From Streptomyces sp. KMM 9044 (GTDB taxonomy: Bacteria; Actinomycetota; Actinomycetes; Streptomycetales; Streptomycetaceae), in assembly GCF_024701375.2 (NCBI RefSeq), contig NZ_CP113910.1, positions 62,001 to 126,000 of the forward strand: 64,000 nucleotides of DNA. Reading direction: 5' to 3'. Of this stretch, positions 34,232 through 43,495 are shown one piece after another (the first letter of the stretch is position 1; each line of letters begins with the position of its first letter). The position numbers and the translations under genes are program-made. The notes under the pieces were generated by a model. The model was given only the letters and a program-made list of their open reading frames with translations, searched no databases and was not told where the DNA came from.

Positions 34232-35098
34232 GTGACGGTAGACGGAACGGTCCTGGTGCTGGGCGGAACCGGCCGGCAGGGAGGCGCGGTGGCCCGCGAG
34301 TTGCTGTACAGGGGGCGGGCCGTGCACGCCCTGGTGCGTGATCCGCGGGCGCCCGCGGCGCTCGCGCTCGCGGAGGCGGGTGCGGTGCTCGTGCGCGGGG
34401 ACCTGGACGACGGGGCGTCGCTGCGAGCGGCGATGCAAGGGGTCCAGGGCGTGTTCAGCGTCCAGACGTTCAGGGGCCCCGGCGGGGTGGAGGCGGAGGA
34501 GCGGCAGGGCAAGGCGGTGGCGGACGCCGCCGCCGAGGTGGGCGTGGCCCACCTCGTGTACAGCTCGGTGGGCGGCGCGGAACGCTGCGACGTCATCCCC
34601 CACTTCCGGAGCAAGTGGAACATCGAACAGCACATCCAGAAGCTCGGCCTCCCGGCGACGGTGCTGCGGCCGACCATGTTCTACGACATCCTCCTCGACC
34701 TCGGTCCCCGGCTGGTGGACGGGGAGCTGGTCCTGGGCCTGTGGCTGCGCCCCGAGGTCCCTGTCCAGGTCATCGCGACCAGCGACATCGGCGCGTTCGC
34801 CGCGGACGCCTTCGACAATCCGGCCGCGTGGCTCGGCCGGCAGATCGAGATCACCAGCAACGAGCTGACGGGTCCGCAGATCGCCGAGGTGTTCGGGCGC
34901 GTGGCCGGCCTCCCGGCCCGGTACGAGCAGCGGTCCTTCGAGCCGCTGCGCACGGCCCGCGGGGACCTGGCCGCCATGTTCGACTGGCTCGACAACGAGG
35001 GGTACCGCGCCGACCTGGCGGAGCTGCGCCGCGTCCGGCCCGACCTCGTCAGCCTCGAGACCTGGCTGCGGAGCAACTGGACCATCCCGGTGGGCTAG
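34232..35098 (+). CDS. NmrA-like NAD(P)-binding protein
   Basis: A 288-residue NmrA/atypical SDR protein with the nucleotide motif GGTGRQGG near residues 10-17. VYSSVGGAER follows mid-protein, but there is no canonical YxxxK; HFRSKWNIEQHI occupies that region. The family includes NADP sensors and isoflavone-reductase-like enzymes. GTG at 34232 has GGAGGA 5 bases upstream. It may reduce a polyketide intermediate. It is the last plus-strand gene before a bidirectional terminator. Confidence 0.8.
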   Translation: MTVDGTVLVLGGTGRQGGAVARELLYRGRAVHALVRDPRAPAALALAEAGAVLVRGDLDDGASLRAAMQGVQGVFSVQTFRGPGGVEAEERQGKAVADAAAEVGVAHLVYSSVGGAERCDVIPHFRSKWNIEQHIQKLGLPATVLRPTMFYDILLDLGPRLVDGELVLGLWLRPEVPVQVIATSDIGAFAADAFDNPAAWLGRQIEITSNELTGPQIAEVFGRVAGLPARYEQRSFEPLRTARGDLAAMFDWLDNEGYRADLAELRRVRPDLVSLETWLRSNWTIPVG

Positions 35099-35122
35099 TC
35101 GCACCGCCGTGGCCGACACGAC

Positions 35123-35157
35123 GAAGCCGGCTCCCCCGCTGACAGGGAGCCGGCTTC
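35123..35157. terminator. bidirectional terminator between convergent genes
   Basis: GAAGCCGGCTCCC and GGGAGCCGGCTTC form a perfect 13-bp stem with a 9-base loop, placed exactly between the convergent NmrA-like and hydrolase genes. Confidence 0.8.
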
Positions 35158-35188
35158 TCTGGCGCCGGCCACGCCCGCGCACCCGTCC

Positions 35189-35965
35189 TCAGGTGGTGGC
35201 GAACCCGGCGAGGACCCGGCCGAGAATGTCGGTGTCGATGCGGTGCCACGAACCGGGCAACTGCATCCCCCAGCCGTTGGGCAGCGCGGTCGCGGTCGTC
35301 CGGGCCGCGTCGCGCAGCCAGTCTCCGGTCGCGTCGCTGTTGACGACCAGCGTCGGCGTCCGCAGGATGGCCAGGCGCTCGGCGGGCACGTCGAAGTCAC
35401 CGAGGATGGTCGTGTCGTACAGGAGGGTGTGGGCGTTCGCCTCGTTCGTCGCCCACAGAGGGGCCTGCCGCCAGTCCGCGATGACCTCGGAGCTCAGTCC
35501 CAGCAGTTCGGAGAGCCAGTACTCCGCGGCCTCGCCGCGCCTGCCGTCCGCGAGCAGTGCCCGCAGGGTGTCCATGCAGTCGGCCGGGGGCTTCGGGTGG
35601 GGGGCGGTACGGAAGTACGGTTCGTGCAGCGCGAGTTTGGTGATCGGGACGCCGGCCAGGGCCGCCTCGAGCGCCAGGTTCGCGCCGGTGGATCCGGCGA
35701 AGACGACCGCCTGCCCGCCGGCCTCGTCGATCACCGCCGCGAGGTCCTCGATCTCGCGCTCGACGGCGTACTCGGGGGAGTCACCGCTCTGTCCCCGTCC
35801 CCGGCGGTCGTAGACGTAGGTGGTGCAGCGCGGTGCCAGCTCCGGGACCAGCGGATCGAAGATGGTGTGGTCGCGGAACGCGCCGTTCATCAGCACGATC
35901 GGCGGACCGTCGCCGGTGCTGCGATAGGCGATCGTCGTGCCGTCCCGGGAAACGACCTTCCGCAT
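35189..35965 (-). CDS. alpha/beta hydrolase
   Basis: A 258-residue alpha/beta-hydrolase. Recognisable parts are VYDRRGRGQSGDSP, the nucleophile elbow AGSTGAN (Ser) and a C-terminal PGSWHRIDT that supplies His. AGGAG precedes the ATG at 35965. It converges on the NmrA-like gene and diverges from the HemY-like oxidase. The substrate is unknown; hydrolysis of an ester or lactone in the pathway is possible. Confidence 0.78.
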   Translation of the reverse strand: MRKVVSRDGTTIAYRSTGDGPPIVLMNGAFRDHTIFDPLVPELAPRCTTYVYDRRGRGQSGDSPEYAVEREIEDLAAVIDEAGGQAVVFAGSTGANLALEAALAGVPITKLALHEPYFRTAPHPKPPADCMDTLRALLADGRRGEAAEYWLSELLGLSSEVIADWRQAPLWATNEANAHTLLYDTTILGDFDVPAERLAILRTPTLVVNSDATGDWLRDAARTTATALPNGWGMQLPGSWHRIDTDILGRVLAGFATT

Positions 35966-36221
35966 GCCGCTCTCCTCATGCTCCATGGGTGGGTTGTCGC
36001 AGCGGTAATGTCCAGCAATCCGGTCGACGGCCGGTCGAGGATGGATCGGACGCGGCGCCGGGAGCGTGCGGCCCCGGACGGCGGTACGGCGGGCACCGCG
36101 CGAAGGTGACGCCACCGCACGGGCCGCCCCTCGACCAAGCCGAATCCACCCTCGCTCGACCGGGATTATCGGCGCCCCTTCGAGACTGGTGCGACACCGT
36201 ATCCACGAAGGAGCAGGTCGA

Positions 36222-37685
36222 ATGGCGGACAACGAAATGGCTCAGGCCGGCGGAGCTCCGCATGTCGTCGTCGTCGGGGGCGGTGTCGCGGGTCTGGCGG
36301 CGGCGTTCTTCCTGCGCGACAAGCCGGTGCGGGTGACCGTCCTCGAGGGCGCGTCCCGGCTCGGCGGGCAGTTGGCCGTGTCGGAGCTGGCGGGCGTCGT
36401 CGTCGACGAGGGCGCGGAGTCGATGTACGCCCGGCGTCCCAAGACCGCCAGGCTGCTCAAGGCGGCCGGCCTCGAGGACCGGGTCGTGGCGGCGGGGACC
36501 AAATCGATGGCGATCTGGACCCGGGACCAGATTCGGCCGCAGCCCGACCGCCAGTTCATGGGCGTGCCCTCCGACATGGACGAGCTCGCCAAGTCCGGCA
36601 TCCTGTCCGATTCCGGGGTGGCCCGGGCACGGGAGGACCTGACGCTGCCGCGGGCCGAGCGGGGCGGGGACGTCTCGGTGGCGGCGTACGTCGGAGGGCG
36701 GCTCGGCCGCGAGGTTGTGGACCGTCTCGTGGATCCGTTCCTGTCCGACGCGTACTTCGGCCGCGCCGACGAACTGTCGTTCGAGGCCACGCTCACCCCG
36801 CTGGCCGCCGCGTCCCGCCGGCACACGTCGCTCGCCGAGGCGGCCGGGGCGATGATCCCGGCGCCGCTCCCACCGGGGCAGGAACCCACGACGGGCATCT
36901 CTACCCTGACCCTGGGGCTCGGCTCGCTGCCCCAGGTACTCGTGGACGGCCTGCTCGCCGCCTCGCCGGACTCGGTGGTGCGGACCGGGACCACGGTGCG
37001 GGAACTGGCGCGCCGCGAGCACGGCTGGCGGGTGACCGTCGGCATCGCCGCCGAGCCGGAGCACATCGACGCGGACGCCGTCATCGTCGCCGTTCCCGCC
37101 GCCCGGGCCGGCCGGCTGCTCGCCGGGGCACCCGGGAGCGCCCGGGCCACCGCGGCGCTCGCCGAGATACCGTACGCCGGCTCGGTGGTCATCACGCTCG
37201 CCTACCCCCGCGAGGCGCTCGCCGGGATGCGCGCCCTGGGGCACAGCGGCTACCGGGTGCCGGCGGTGGACGGGCGGGCGCTGAAGGTGGTCACGTTCTC
37301 GACCATGAAGTGGCCGCACCTCGCGGGCGAGGTGGACATCGTGCGATGCCAGGCCGGGGGCAGCGGCGGCGAGGACCTGCTGGAGCGCGACGACGCCGAC
37401 CTCGTCGCACTCGCCGCGTCCGAGGCCGCCGAGGCCACCGGGGTGACCGGCGGGCCACTGGCCTCGCGGGTGAGCCGGTGGAACGACGCGGTGCCGCAGT
37501 ACACGGTCGGGCACCTGGATCGGGTGGCGCGCATCCGTGCGGCGGTGGAGACCCAGCCCGGGCTCGCAGTGTGCGGCGCCGCGTACGACGGCGTCGGGGT
37601 CGGCCAGTGCGTGGCCAGTGCGCTCAAGGCCGTCGAGCAGGTGCTCGGCGAGCTGCGCAAGAACGCCTCCGCCCCTTCGGCATGA
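36222..37685 (+). CDS. HemY-like (protoporphyrinogen oxidase family) flavin oxidase
   Basis: A 487-residue amine-oxidase-fold flavoprotein of the protoporphyrinogen/coproporphyrinogen oxidase family. It has the FAD motif GGGVAGLAAAFFL near residue 19, LEGASRLGGQ, VVDEGAESMYARRP and the C-terminal GLAVCGAAYDGVGVGQCVASAL. Family members remove six electrons from porphyrinogens using O2. No other heme gene is nearby, so here it may aromatise or dehydrogenate a polyketide ring, or be a stray paralogue. AAGGAGCAGG precedes the ATG at 36222. It is followed by the DsbA-like gene in the same direction. Confidence 0.82.
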   Translation: MADNEMAQAGGAPHVVVVGGGVAGLAAAFFLRDKPVRVTVLEGASRLGGQLAVSELAGVVVDEGAESMYARRPKTARLLKAAGLEDRVVAAGTKSMAIWTRDQIRPQPDRQFMGVPSDMDELAKSGILSDSGVARAREDLTLPRAERGGDVSVAAYVGGRLGREVVDRLVDPFLSDAYFGRADELSFEATLTPLAAASRRHTSLAEAAGAMIPAPLPPGQEPTTGISTLTLGLGSLPQVLVDGLLAASPDSVVRTGTTVRELARREHGWRVTVGIAAEPEHIDADAVIVAVPAARAGRLLAGAPGSARATAALAEIPYAGSVVITLAYPREALAGMRALGHSGYRVPAVDGRALKVVTFSTMKWPHLAGEVDIVRCQAGGSGGEDLLERDDADLVALAASEAAEATGVTGGPLASRVSRWNDAVPQYTVGHLDRVARIRAAVETQPGLAVCGAAYDGVGVGQCVASALKAVEQVLGELRKNASAPSA

Positions 37686-37734
37686 CAGGGTCGCACGCCA
37701 CCGGTAAAACAGGATCTCTGCAGAGGGGGCTGAC

Positions 37735-38343
37735 GTGTCTCAGGGCAACGTGACCACCGTCGACTTCTGGTTCGACCCGCAGTGCCCGTGGGCATGGATC
37801 GCGTCACGATGGATCCACGAGGTGGAACGGCAGCGGCCCATCAGCACCCGCTGGCACGTGATGAGCCTCGCCGTCCTCAACGAAGGGCGCGACGTGCCGC
37901 GCAGGTACCGCGAGGGGATGGGTTACGGGCCGGTGCGGGTCTGCACGGCCGCCGAGCAGAAGTACGGCCCGGAGGTACTCGGTCGGCTCTACACCGAACT
38001 GGGCAACCGGTACCACCACGAGAAGGCGCCCAAGGACCGGGCCACCGTCGAGGCCGCGCTGGAGGCGGCCGGCCTGGACCTCGGGCTGGCCACGGCGATG
38101 GACTCCACCGAGTACGACACGGCGCTGCGCAAGTCGCACCACGCCGGCATGGACCGGGTCGGCTACGACGTCGGCACGCCCGTGATCGCCGTTGACGGCA
38201 ACTCGTTCTTCGGTCCGGTGGTGACGCCCGTCCCCCGTGGAGAGGCCGCGGCGAAGCTCTGGGACGGCGTACTGCTCGTCACCGCGACGGACGGGTTCTA
38301 CGAGCTCAAGCGCACCCGGGACCGCAAGCCGCTGTTCGACTGA
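37735..38343 (+). CDS. DsbA-family (Rv2466c-type mycothiol-dependent) protein
   Basis: A 202-residue thioredoxin-fold protein with the N-terminal active-site segment FWFDPQCPWAW and the cis-Pro region VGTPVIAV. Rv2466c-type proteins use mycothiol to reduce nitro or oxidised compounds. Only one Cys is present in the active site (CPWA). AGAGGGGGC precedes the GTG at 37735. It follows the HemY-like gene by 49 bp, probably co-transcribed, and might protect against quinone or oxidative stress, which is an inference. Confidence 0.83.
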   Translation: MSQGNVTTVDFWFDPQCPWAWIASRWIHEVERQRPISTRWHVMSLAVLNEGRDVPRRYREGMGYGPVRVCTAAEQKYGPEVLGRLYTELGNRYHHEKAPKDRATVEAALEAAGLDLGLATAMDSTEYDTALRKSHHAGMDRVGYDVGTPVIAVDGNSFFGPVVTPVPRGEAAAKLWDGVLLVTATDGFYELKRTRDRKPLFD

Positions 38344-38397
38344 CACGGTCCCGGCCGTCGGCCCCGCCACACGGATGGTGCCGATCCCCGCCCCCAG

Positions 38398-38424
38398 GAC
38401 GCCCGCCCCCGTCAGGATGTGACA
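38398..38424 (-). promoter_or_regulatory. second ECF41-like promoter motif, pointing into the DsbA-like gene
   Basis: On the minus strand: TGTCACA, 16 bases, CGTC, the same pattern as at 2094. It would drive transcription leftward, antisense to the DsbA-like gene, with no minus-strand gene seen downstream. It may be chance or an antisense promoter. Confidence 0.35.
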
Positions 38425-38490
38425 CAGCACGGTCACCGATGGACGGACATGACCGTCACACCGCGAGCTGACACACGTTGACAGGAGCAG

Positions 38491-38940
38491 ATGATGAAGT
38501 TCCGAACCTACGTCGAGCCTCCGGAGCCCATGCGGGGTTTGGAAGTTCCTCCGGAGGTCGTGGAGGAGCTCGGCGGAGGCAAACGACCAGCCGTGACCAT
38601 CACGGTCAACGGCCACTCCTGGAACAGCCGGATCGCGATCATGCGGGGCCGCCACCTGATCGGCTTCAGCAAGGCCAACCGGGAGGCCGCCGAAGTCGAG
38701 ACCGGCGAGGAGGTCGAAGTGGAACTCGCACTCGACACCGAACCCCGTGTCGTGGTCGAACCGCCCGACTTCGCCGAGGCCCTGGACGCCGATCCGATCG
38801 CCCGCAAGGTCTACGACCGGTTGTCCCCGAGCCGCAAGAGGGCGCACGTGCACGCCATCGAGAGCGCGAAGAAGCCCGAGACGCGCCTGAGGCGGATCCA
38901 GAAGGCCCTGGCGGCCCTGCGCGACGAGGCGTTCGCGTGA
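38491..38940 (+). CDS. DUF1905/YdeI-type protein
   Basis: A 149-residue protein. An N-terminal DUF1905 beta-barrel (FRTYVEPPEPMRGLEVPPEV, WNSRIAIMRGRHLIGFSKANR) is followed by a C-terminal helical YdeI/OmpD-associated segment (RKVYDRLSPSRKRAHVHAIE). Function is unknown. ACAGGAG precedes the ATG pair at 38491. It lies at the right border of the polyketide cluster and need not belong to it. Confidence 0.85.
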   Translation: MMKFRTYVEPPEPMRGLEVPPEVVEELGGGKRPAVTITVNGHSWNSRIAIMRGRHLIGFSKANREAAEVETGEEVEVELALDTEPRVVVEPPDFAEALDADPIARKVYDRLSPSRKRAHVHAIESAKKPETRLRRIQKALAALRDEAFA

Positions 38941-39290
38941 GGGGGAACCGGCCGGCCAGCGGATTGGGCAGCAGCAGGTAGCGTGCGTCGGCGCTGTCCG
39001 CACCCGTCCAGCGCAGGAGCCGGTTGGTCCTGCCGGACAGGGTGGGGGGCGGTGAGCAGGGCTGTGACCCCGGGCAGACAGCGCACGGCGGACGGCGGGC
39101 CGGGGGTCTGGGGGTCTGGGCCCCAGTGCTGTTCGGCGAACGCGCCGGCCGGTTCAGCGAGGTGGTTGACGACCAGGCAGTACACCAACCGCTCCACGTC
39201 CGTCAGCAGCTTCACGCCCTCGGCATCCCGGAACAGCGCCTGCACCGGGATGCTGTAGGCGCCGACGGCGACCAGGGTGTTCTGCAGATG
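38941..39290. other. 350-bp gap at the cluster border without a recognisable gene
   Basis: No frame has a convincing start or family match. One minus-strand stretch contains a coding-like segment (DVERLVYCLVVNHLAEP) of unknown origin, which suggests a decayed gene. The region marks the change from the polyketide cluster to insertion-rich DNA. Confidence 0.4.
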
Positions 39291-39660
39291 CGCCTTTGGC
39301 ACGACGCCCTGGCCGGCACCCAGCAGACCAGGGGCGTTCTGGCGGGGACCCCGGGCCGCATCGCCGTCCCGGTCGCGGCCGACTCCGACGAGGCACGGCG
39401 TGTGACCATGCGCCTCGTGGACGACACCGGCTTCGGCCCCCTCGACGCCGGCGCGCTGCCCGACTCCTGGCGCCAGGAGTCGGGCACCCCCGCCTAGCCC
39501 TTGAGGACCTGGAGCCGGCCCTGGCCGCAGCCGACCGGGCCGAGGCACCGCGCACGCGTGACCGCCTGATGGAGCGCTTCGCCACCCTCACCTCCACGCC
39601 CACCCTGGAGGAGGTCGTCGAAATCAACCGCTCCGCCCACCGCTGGCGCCTTCCGCTGCC
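39291..39660 (+). pseudogene. remnant of an NADPH:F420-type reductase (NAD(P)-binding domain)
   Basis: The translated stretch with LAGTPGRIAVPVAADSDEAR and VDDTGFGPLDAGALPDSWRQ matches the middle of NADP-dependent F420 oxidoreductase-like proteins. It stops after GTPA. The expected next part (ALAAADRAEAPRTRDRLMERF, then TPTLEEVVEINR) continues in another frame. The N-terminal half with the nucleotide motif is missing. It is thus truncated and frameshifted. Confidence 0.65.
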
Positions 39661-39847
39661 GCCGCGCTCGTGCCGTGGAACGCGGCACGAGCGCAGGCCC
39701 GTGGTACCGGCGGCGCGGCAGGGACGCGGAGAGCCTGAGTTCCGCAGCTGAGGTGGCGCTCTAGTACGCGAGTACGGGGTTTGACCTGCGGATATGTGTG
39801 AGCGCATGTCGGATCGGCGTGTGTCTAGGCGGGGGTGTTCGTGGAGG

Positions 39848-40600
39848 TCAGGTGGGTGTGCCGGGTTCCAGGGTGATGATGCGCTTGGGCTCGGGGACGC
39901 CGAGTTCGGCGAGGGTCGCGCGCTGGGCGGGAGTGGTCTCGGTGCGCTGGCGGAAGGTTCCGGCGGGGCCGGCGAAGGTGCCGACGTGGATGCGTTCGAG
40001 TTCCTCGCGCAGGTTCGTCCAGGTGTTCTCGCAGGTGGTCTCGGCGATGCGGATCAGGAGCAACGCGAGCCAGCAGAGCAGGACGTGGGCGCGTATCCGG
40101 TCTTCCTTGCGGTGGTAGACGGGCCATAGATCGATGATCGTCTCCATGTCGCGCCAGCCGCGTTCCACTTCCAGCAGTTGTTTGTAGCCGGTTGCGATGT
40201 CTTCGGCGGACAGGTGCGGGGCGCTGCAGCGCAGGGGGAACTTGCCGTCCAGGCGTTCCTCGGCTTTGATCACCGCCTCGTCGATCCGCAGCAGCCCTTT
40301 CGGGGTGACGCGCAGGAAGCGGTTCGGGCCGGGCTTGGTGGACAGGCGTCCGCGCAGTTCGGCGCGCTTGGTCGCGCTCAGCTTGTCGGTGTCGGCGATC
40401 GTCCCGCCGAGCTGGGCGAGGAGGTCGACTCGGATCGCGGCGTCGCGTTTGGCCTGCTCGGGGTTGTGGCAGATAACGAACCGGTCGGCGGTGTCGTCGA
40501 GTTGGACCTGCTTGACCTGCATGTTGTCGGCGACGTGCGCGTATCGGCCCTGGCGGGACAGTGTGGCCTGGACGGCGGGTGAGGTTTCCTCCGTCCGGGC
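39848..40600 (-). mobile_element. IS1634-type (IS4 superfamily) transposase, C-terminal fragment
   Basis: The minus strand encodes the conserved C-terminal half of an IS1634/IS1549-type transposase: YKQLLEVERGWRDMETIID, HRKEDRIRAHVLLCWLALLL and GTFAGPAGTFRQRTE. The N-terminal catalytic part is absent; the frame runs into unrelated sequence beyond about 40,600, next to the Mrr-like gene. It is a non-functional remnant marking an old insertion point. Confidence 0.82.
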
Positions 40601-40690
40601 CGCTTCGTCGCCCTCCACCGCGGCGCCCACCGCCGGGCCCGTGCCAGACTCCGCTGGACGTCCGGCACCGGCCGCCCGACCTCACCCGCC

Positions 40691-41518
40691 TCAGCCGGCC
40701 ACGGACTCCGGCTCCCACGGGCGCGGCCCCACGCCGTCCTGCCAGCGCAGGAGCTCTTGACCGTCCATACACACGATGCCGCACTGCTCGGCGTACTCGA
40801 TCGCGGGAGCGGTGAAGTCGCTGGTGGTGACCACGACGGCGACATCGGCCCCATGAATGGTGAAACACGTGCCGCCGAACCGCTGCACGTCCTGGGAACC
40901 GACCCGGTTGGCCTCGCAGTACTGCTTGCACTGGATGACGACCAGGCGCCCGTCCGGCGTCCTCGCCACGACGTCGGCGCCCAGGTCACCGGCCCCGCCC
41001 ACGACATCCACGTCGAGGCAGCCGTCGCGTCGGCACAGCTCGGCTATCGCCTGCTCGAACTCGGTGGGGTCCAGTTCCTCGTAGCCGGTCTCCCCGGTGT
41101 CCGCGGACACCTCGTTCACGGGCTCAAGGAGGGCGACGGTCCGTTCCGCATCGATGCGACCGCCGCAGGGATCGGTCCGTGCTGCTACGGGACCGGCGGC
41201 AGGAGGCGGTGAGGCAGTGTCGAGGGCTCCGGCCGCCGTCCTTGTGGCCTCGTCCAGGGCTCCCGCGGCGTGGCGCGCGAGCCTCGCCGCCGATATCCGG
41301 CGCCTTCTGCGGCAGGCGGCCACGACACCGCCGGTGCCAACGAGAACGAGCGCGACGGCCCAGGCAGGACGATGTTCGGCGGCGGCCGTCGCGGTACGGA
41401 CAACCGTGCCCACCAGGGTCAGAATGACGGCGAGAAGGACGAAGTACAGGGCTGTTGCCCGTAGTTCGAACCGGCGGGAGCGGCGCACGGCACGCGGGGC
41501 ACGTGTGGGTACGGCCAT
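40691..41518 (-). CDS. membrane-anchored Mrr-like restriction endonuclease
   Basis: A 275-residue protein. Two N-terminal membrane segments (about 24-44 and 52-68) are followed by an Arg/Ala-rich linker and a C-terminal Mrr_cat nuclease domain (about 145-265). The domain has ELDPTEFEQAIAELCRRDG, then LGADVVARTPDGRLVVIQCK, giving the catalytic Asp and QxK. Mrr-type enzymes cut modified DNA; membrane-anchored forms are common in actinomycetes and their role is unclear. GGAGGGGAAG precedes the ATG at 41518. It sits against a transposase fragment. Confidence 0.83.
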   Translation of the reverse strand: MAVPTRAPRAVRRSRRFELRATALYFVLLAVILTLVGTVVRTATAAAEHRPAWAVALVLVGTGGVVAACRRRRRISAARLARHAAGALDEATRTAAGALDTASPPPAAGPVAARTDPCGGRIDAERTVALLEPVNEVSADTGETGYEELDPTEFEQAIAELCRRDGCLDVDVVGGAGDLGADVVARTPDGRLVVIQCKQYCEANRVGSQDVQRFGGTCFTIHGADVAVVVTTSDFTAPAIEYAEQCGIVCMDGQELLRWQDGVGPRPWEPESVAG

Positions 41519-41693
41519 GGTGATGCTTCCCCTCCAGGGACGACAATGAAAATCAAGAGGCGTCTGCCCAGGTACGGAAGGTTCTATCGAGCCGGCGCGA
41601 TCACCCGTGTCGCCGAGCTTCCACACTGTCGACGAGGCCCGCGCCGCTGTGCCGGCTGCATCACCGCATGAAGAACCGCTGCCACTCGAACGG

Positions 41694-42206
41694 TTAGTCG
41701 GAGGTCAGTCCGCGTACACGAAGATCAGGCACAGAGCCCGCGAACGGCACGACGGACGAGCCGAACAGCGTCAGCGCTGCCGGGACCGCCGCTGTCAGCC
41801 GCTCGCTGCCCTTGTGCCGGCCCGAACGGAACACCACGCGGGCCAGGACGAGCGGCAGCGCCACGAGGGCGAGGAGGATCACCGGGACCCAGAGCCTGCT
41901 GAACGCGGTAGTGCCGGTGTCGGTGACCAGGTGCCAGGCAGTCGTGCCGAAGATGACTGAGGATCCCCCGCTGTGCGGGAGGTGGTCGTCCCGGATCCTG
42001 GGGGCGCCGGGGCCCGTTCCCGCCGCTGAGGACGGCCGGGGATGGGTGGCGCCAGTGGATCCGGAGGGGAACGGGTTCTGTGTCGAGCGCGGCGCCGCCG
42101 AACGTACGGCCTGGCGGCCCAACGACCGCCGGGCCCCGGATCCCCACTCTGCAGCCGGTCCTTGCCGACCGGAAAGAGCGGAGTCCAGGGCAGTGCCGTA
42201 CGCCAA
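41694..42206 (-). CDS. hypothetical membrane protein (uncertain start)
   Basis: The last 90 residues look coding: SRLWVPVILLALVALPLVLA and ALTLFGSSVVPFAGSV form two probable membrane segments with a basic loop between. The upstream part is low-complexity and the true start is unclear. Function unknown; it may be a fragment. It lies between the Mrr-like and DUF6328 genes. Confidence 0.35.
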   Translation of the reverse strand: MAYGTALDSALSGRQGPAAEWGSGARRSLGRQAVRSAAPRSTQNPFPSGSTGATHPRPSSAAGTGPGAPRIRDDHLPHSGGSSVIFGTTAWHLVTDTGTTAFSRLWVPVILLALVALPLVLARVVFRSGRHKGSERLTAAVPAALTLFGSSVVPFAGSVPDLRVRGLTSD

Positions 42207-42410
42207 CTGTCGCCGCCGCGCATCCAGTCCCCGATGACCTGCACGTCGCCAAGAAGCGGTAGGTGCAGGGGAAGGCGCGCAGCTTCCGGTCCGGCCCGGG
42301 TTCCTGACATGTCCGCCTGCTCATGTGCTCGATCAGGCCGGGCGGCGCCGGTTGCTGTCGGCATGCAACGAAGCCGGGCGGGCAGACGGAGGTTCGGAAC
42401 GGGAGGAAAC

Positions 42411-42983
42411 ATGAGCTTGACTGTGGAGTCGACCGAGCGGTCGGAAGTGGAGACCGACCGGTGCGGCGGGTGCGGCGGTCACGCCACCTCTCCTGGGGCC
42501 GAGGCGTCGGAGACCCCACATGAGCGCGTCAATCGCCGGTGGAACGAGGTCATGCAGGAGACGCGCGTCGCGCAGACAGGAGTCCAGATCCTCTTCGGTT
42601 TCCTGCTCAGCGTCGCCTTCACGCCCCTCTTCCACGACTTGGGCACGTTCGACCACGTCGTCTACGTCATCACGGTGGTGTCGGGTGCGGCGGCGACCGC
42701 ATCCCTGATAGCGCCGGTGTCGATCCACCGTTTCCTGTCCGGGCAGCGCATGAAGGACGAGATGGTGGAGGTGGCGCACCGGCTCATGATGGGCGGCATG
42801 GCTCTACTGGCCATGACGATCGGCTGCACCCTGCTCCTGATCCTGCACGTTGTCGTGCCGGGCCTCATGGCGAAGCTGCTTGTCGGCGCGGTGATGCTGT
42901 GGTTCGCACTGTCCTGGTACGCCCTCCCCCTGTGGCTGCGCCGTCGCTCGAACCGCCGAGCAGCACAACAGGACTCTTCCTGA
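42411..42983 (+). CDS. DUF6328-type four-helix membrane protein
   Basis: A 190-residue protein. A hydrophilic N-terminus of about 45 residues precedes NRRWNEVMQETRVAQTGVQI and four membrane helices (residues 57-75, 85-105, 130-150, 155-175). A basic tail follows. This pattern is the DUF6328 family of actinobacteria; function unknown. GGGAGGAAAC precedes the ATG at 42411. An insertion-sequence fragment begins 36 bp after its stop. Confidence 0.85.
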   Translation: MSLTVESTERSEVETDRCGGCGGHATSPGAEASETPHERVNRRWNEVMQETRVAQTGVQILFGFLLSVAFTPLFHDLGTFDHVVYVITVVSGAAATASLIAPVSIHRFLSGQRMKDEMVEVAHRLMMGGMALLAMTIGCTLLLILHVVVPGLMAKLLVGAVMLWFALSWYALPLWLRRRSNRRAAQQDSS

Positions 42984-43018
42984 CGGATGCTCTGCAGGCA
43001 TCGCTTCGACTGCTTGTC

Positions 43019-43388
43019 TTGAGGTGCCCCGAGGTTTCCGGACGGAGACCCAATAGGATCTCTGTCCAAAGGAAACGAGGTAACTGTGGCGCCACCCAGT
43101 AAGTACTCACCGGAATTTCGCGAAGAAGCCGTCCAGGTCACGCCGAGGTCAAGTAAGACCATCACCGAGGTTGCTCGGGAGTTCGACCTCAATTATGAAA
43201 CCCTTCGCGGCTGGGTGAAGAAGCATCAGATACAGCAGGAGCCTTCAGTGGGTGCGGAACTGACAGTAAATGAGCGCGCACGCCTGAAGGAACTTGAACG
43301 AATGAACCGCGAGCTCGAGATGGAAAACAGTTTCCTGAAAAAAGCCGCAGCGTACGTGTGTCCTGAACGGAGGCGACTGCCGGTATAG
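43019..43388 (+). mobile_element. IS3-family left end with truncated orfA
   Basis: A terminal-repeat-like TGAGGTGCCCC at 43019 is followed by an IS3 OrfA gene starting GTG at 43086. The protein has the HTH segment EVAREFDLNYETLRGWVKKH and a leucine-zipper part (LKELERMNRELEMENSFLKK). It ends abnormally after AAAYVCPERRR. No OrfB follows; IS66-type sequence begins instead. It is a dead fragment. Confidence 0.75.
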
Positions 43389-43495
43389 GTCGGTAGACAT
43401 CGATGGTGCTGCACAGGTGATGAGGGTTTGGCCCCTTGGAGTCGCTCGGCGGAGAGAGGCTTCAAACGTAGCTGTTCAGCAGGGGTGACGGATCT

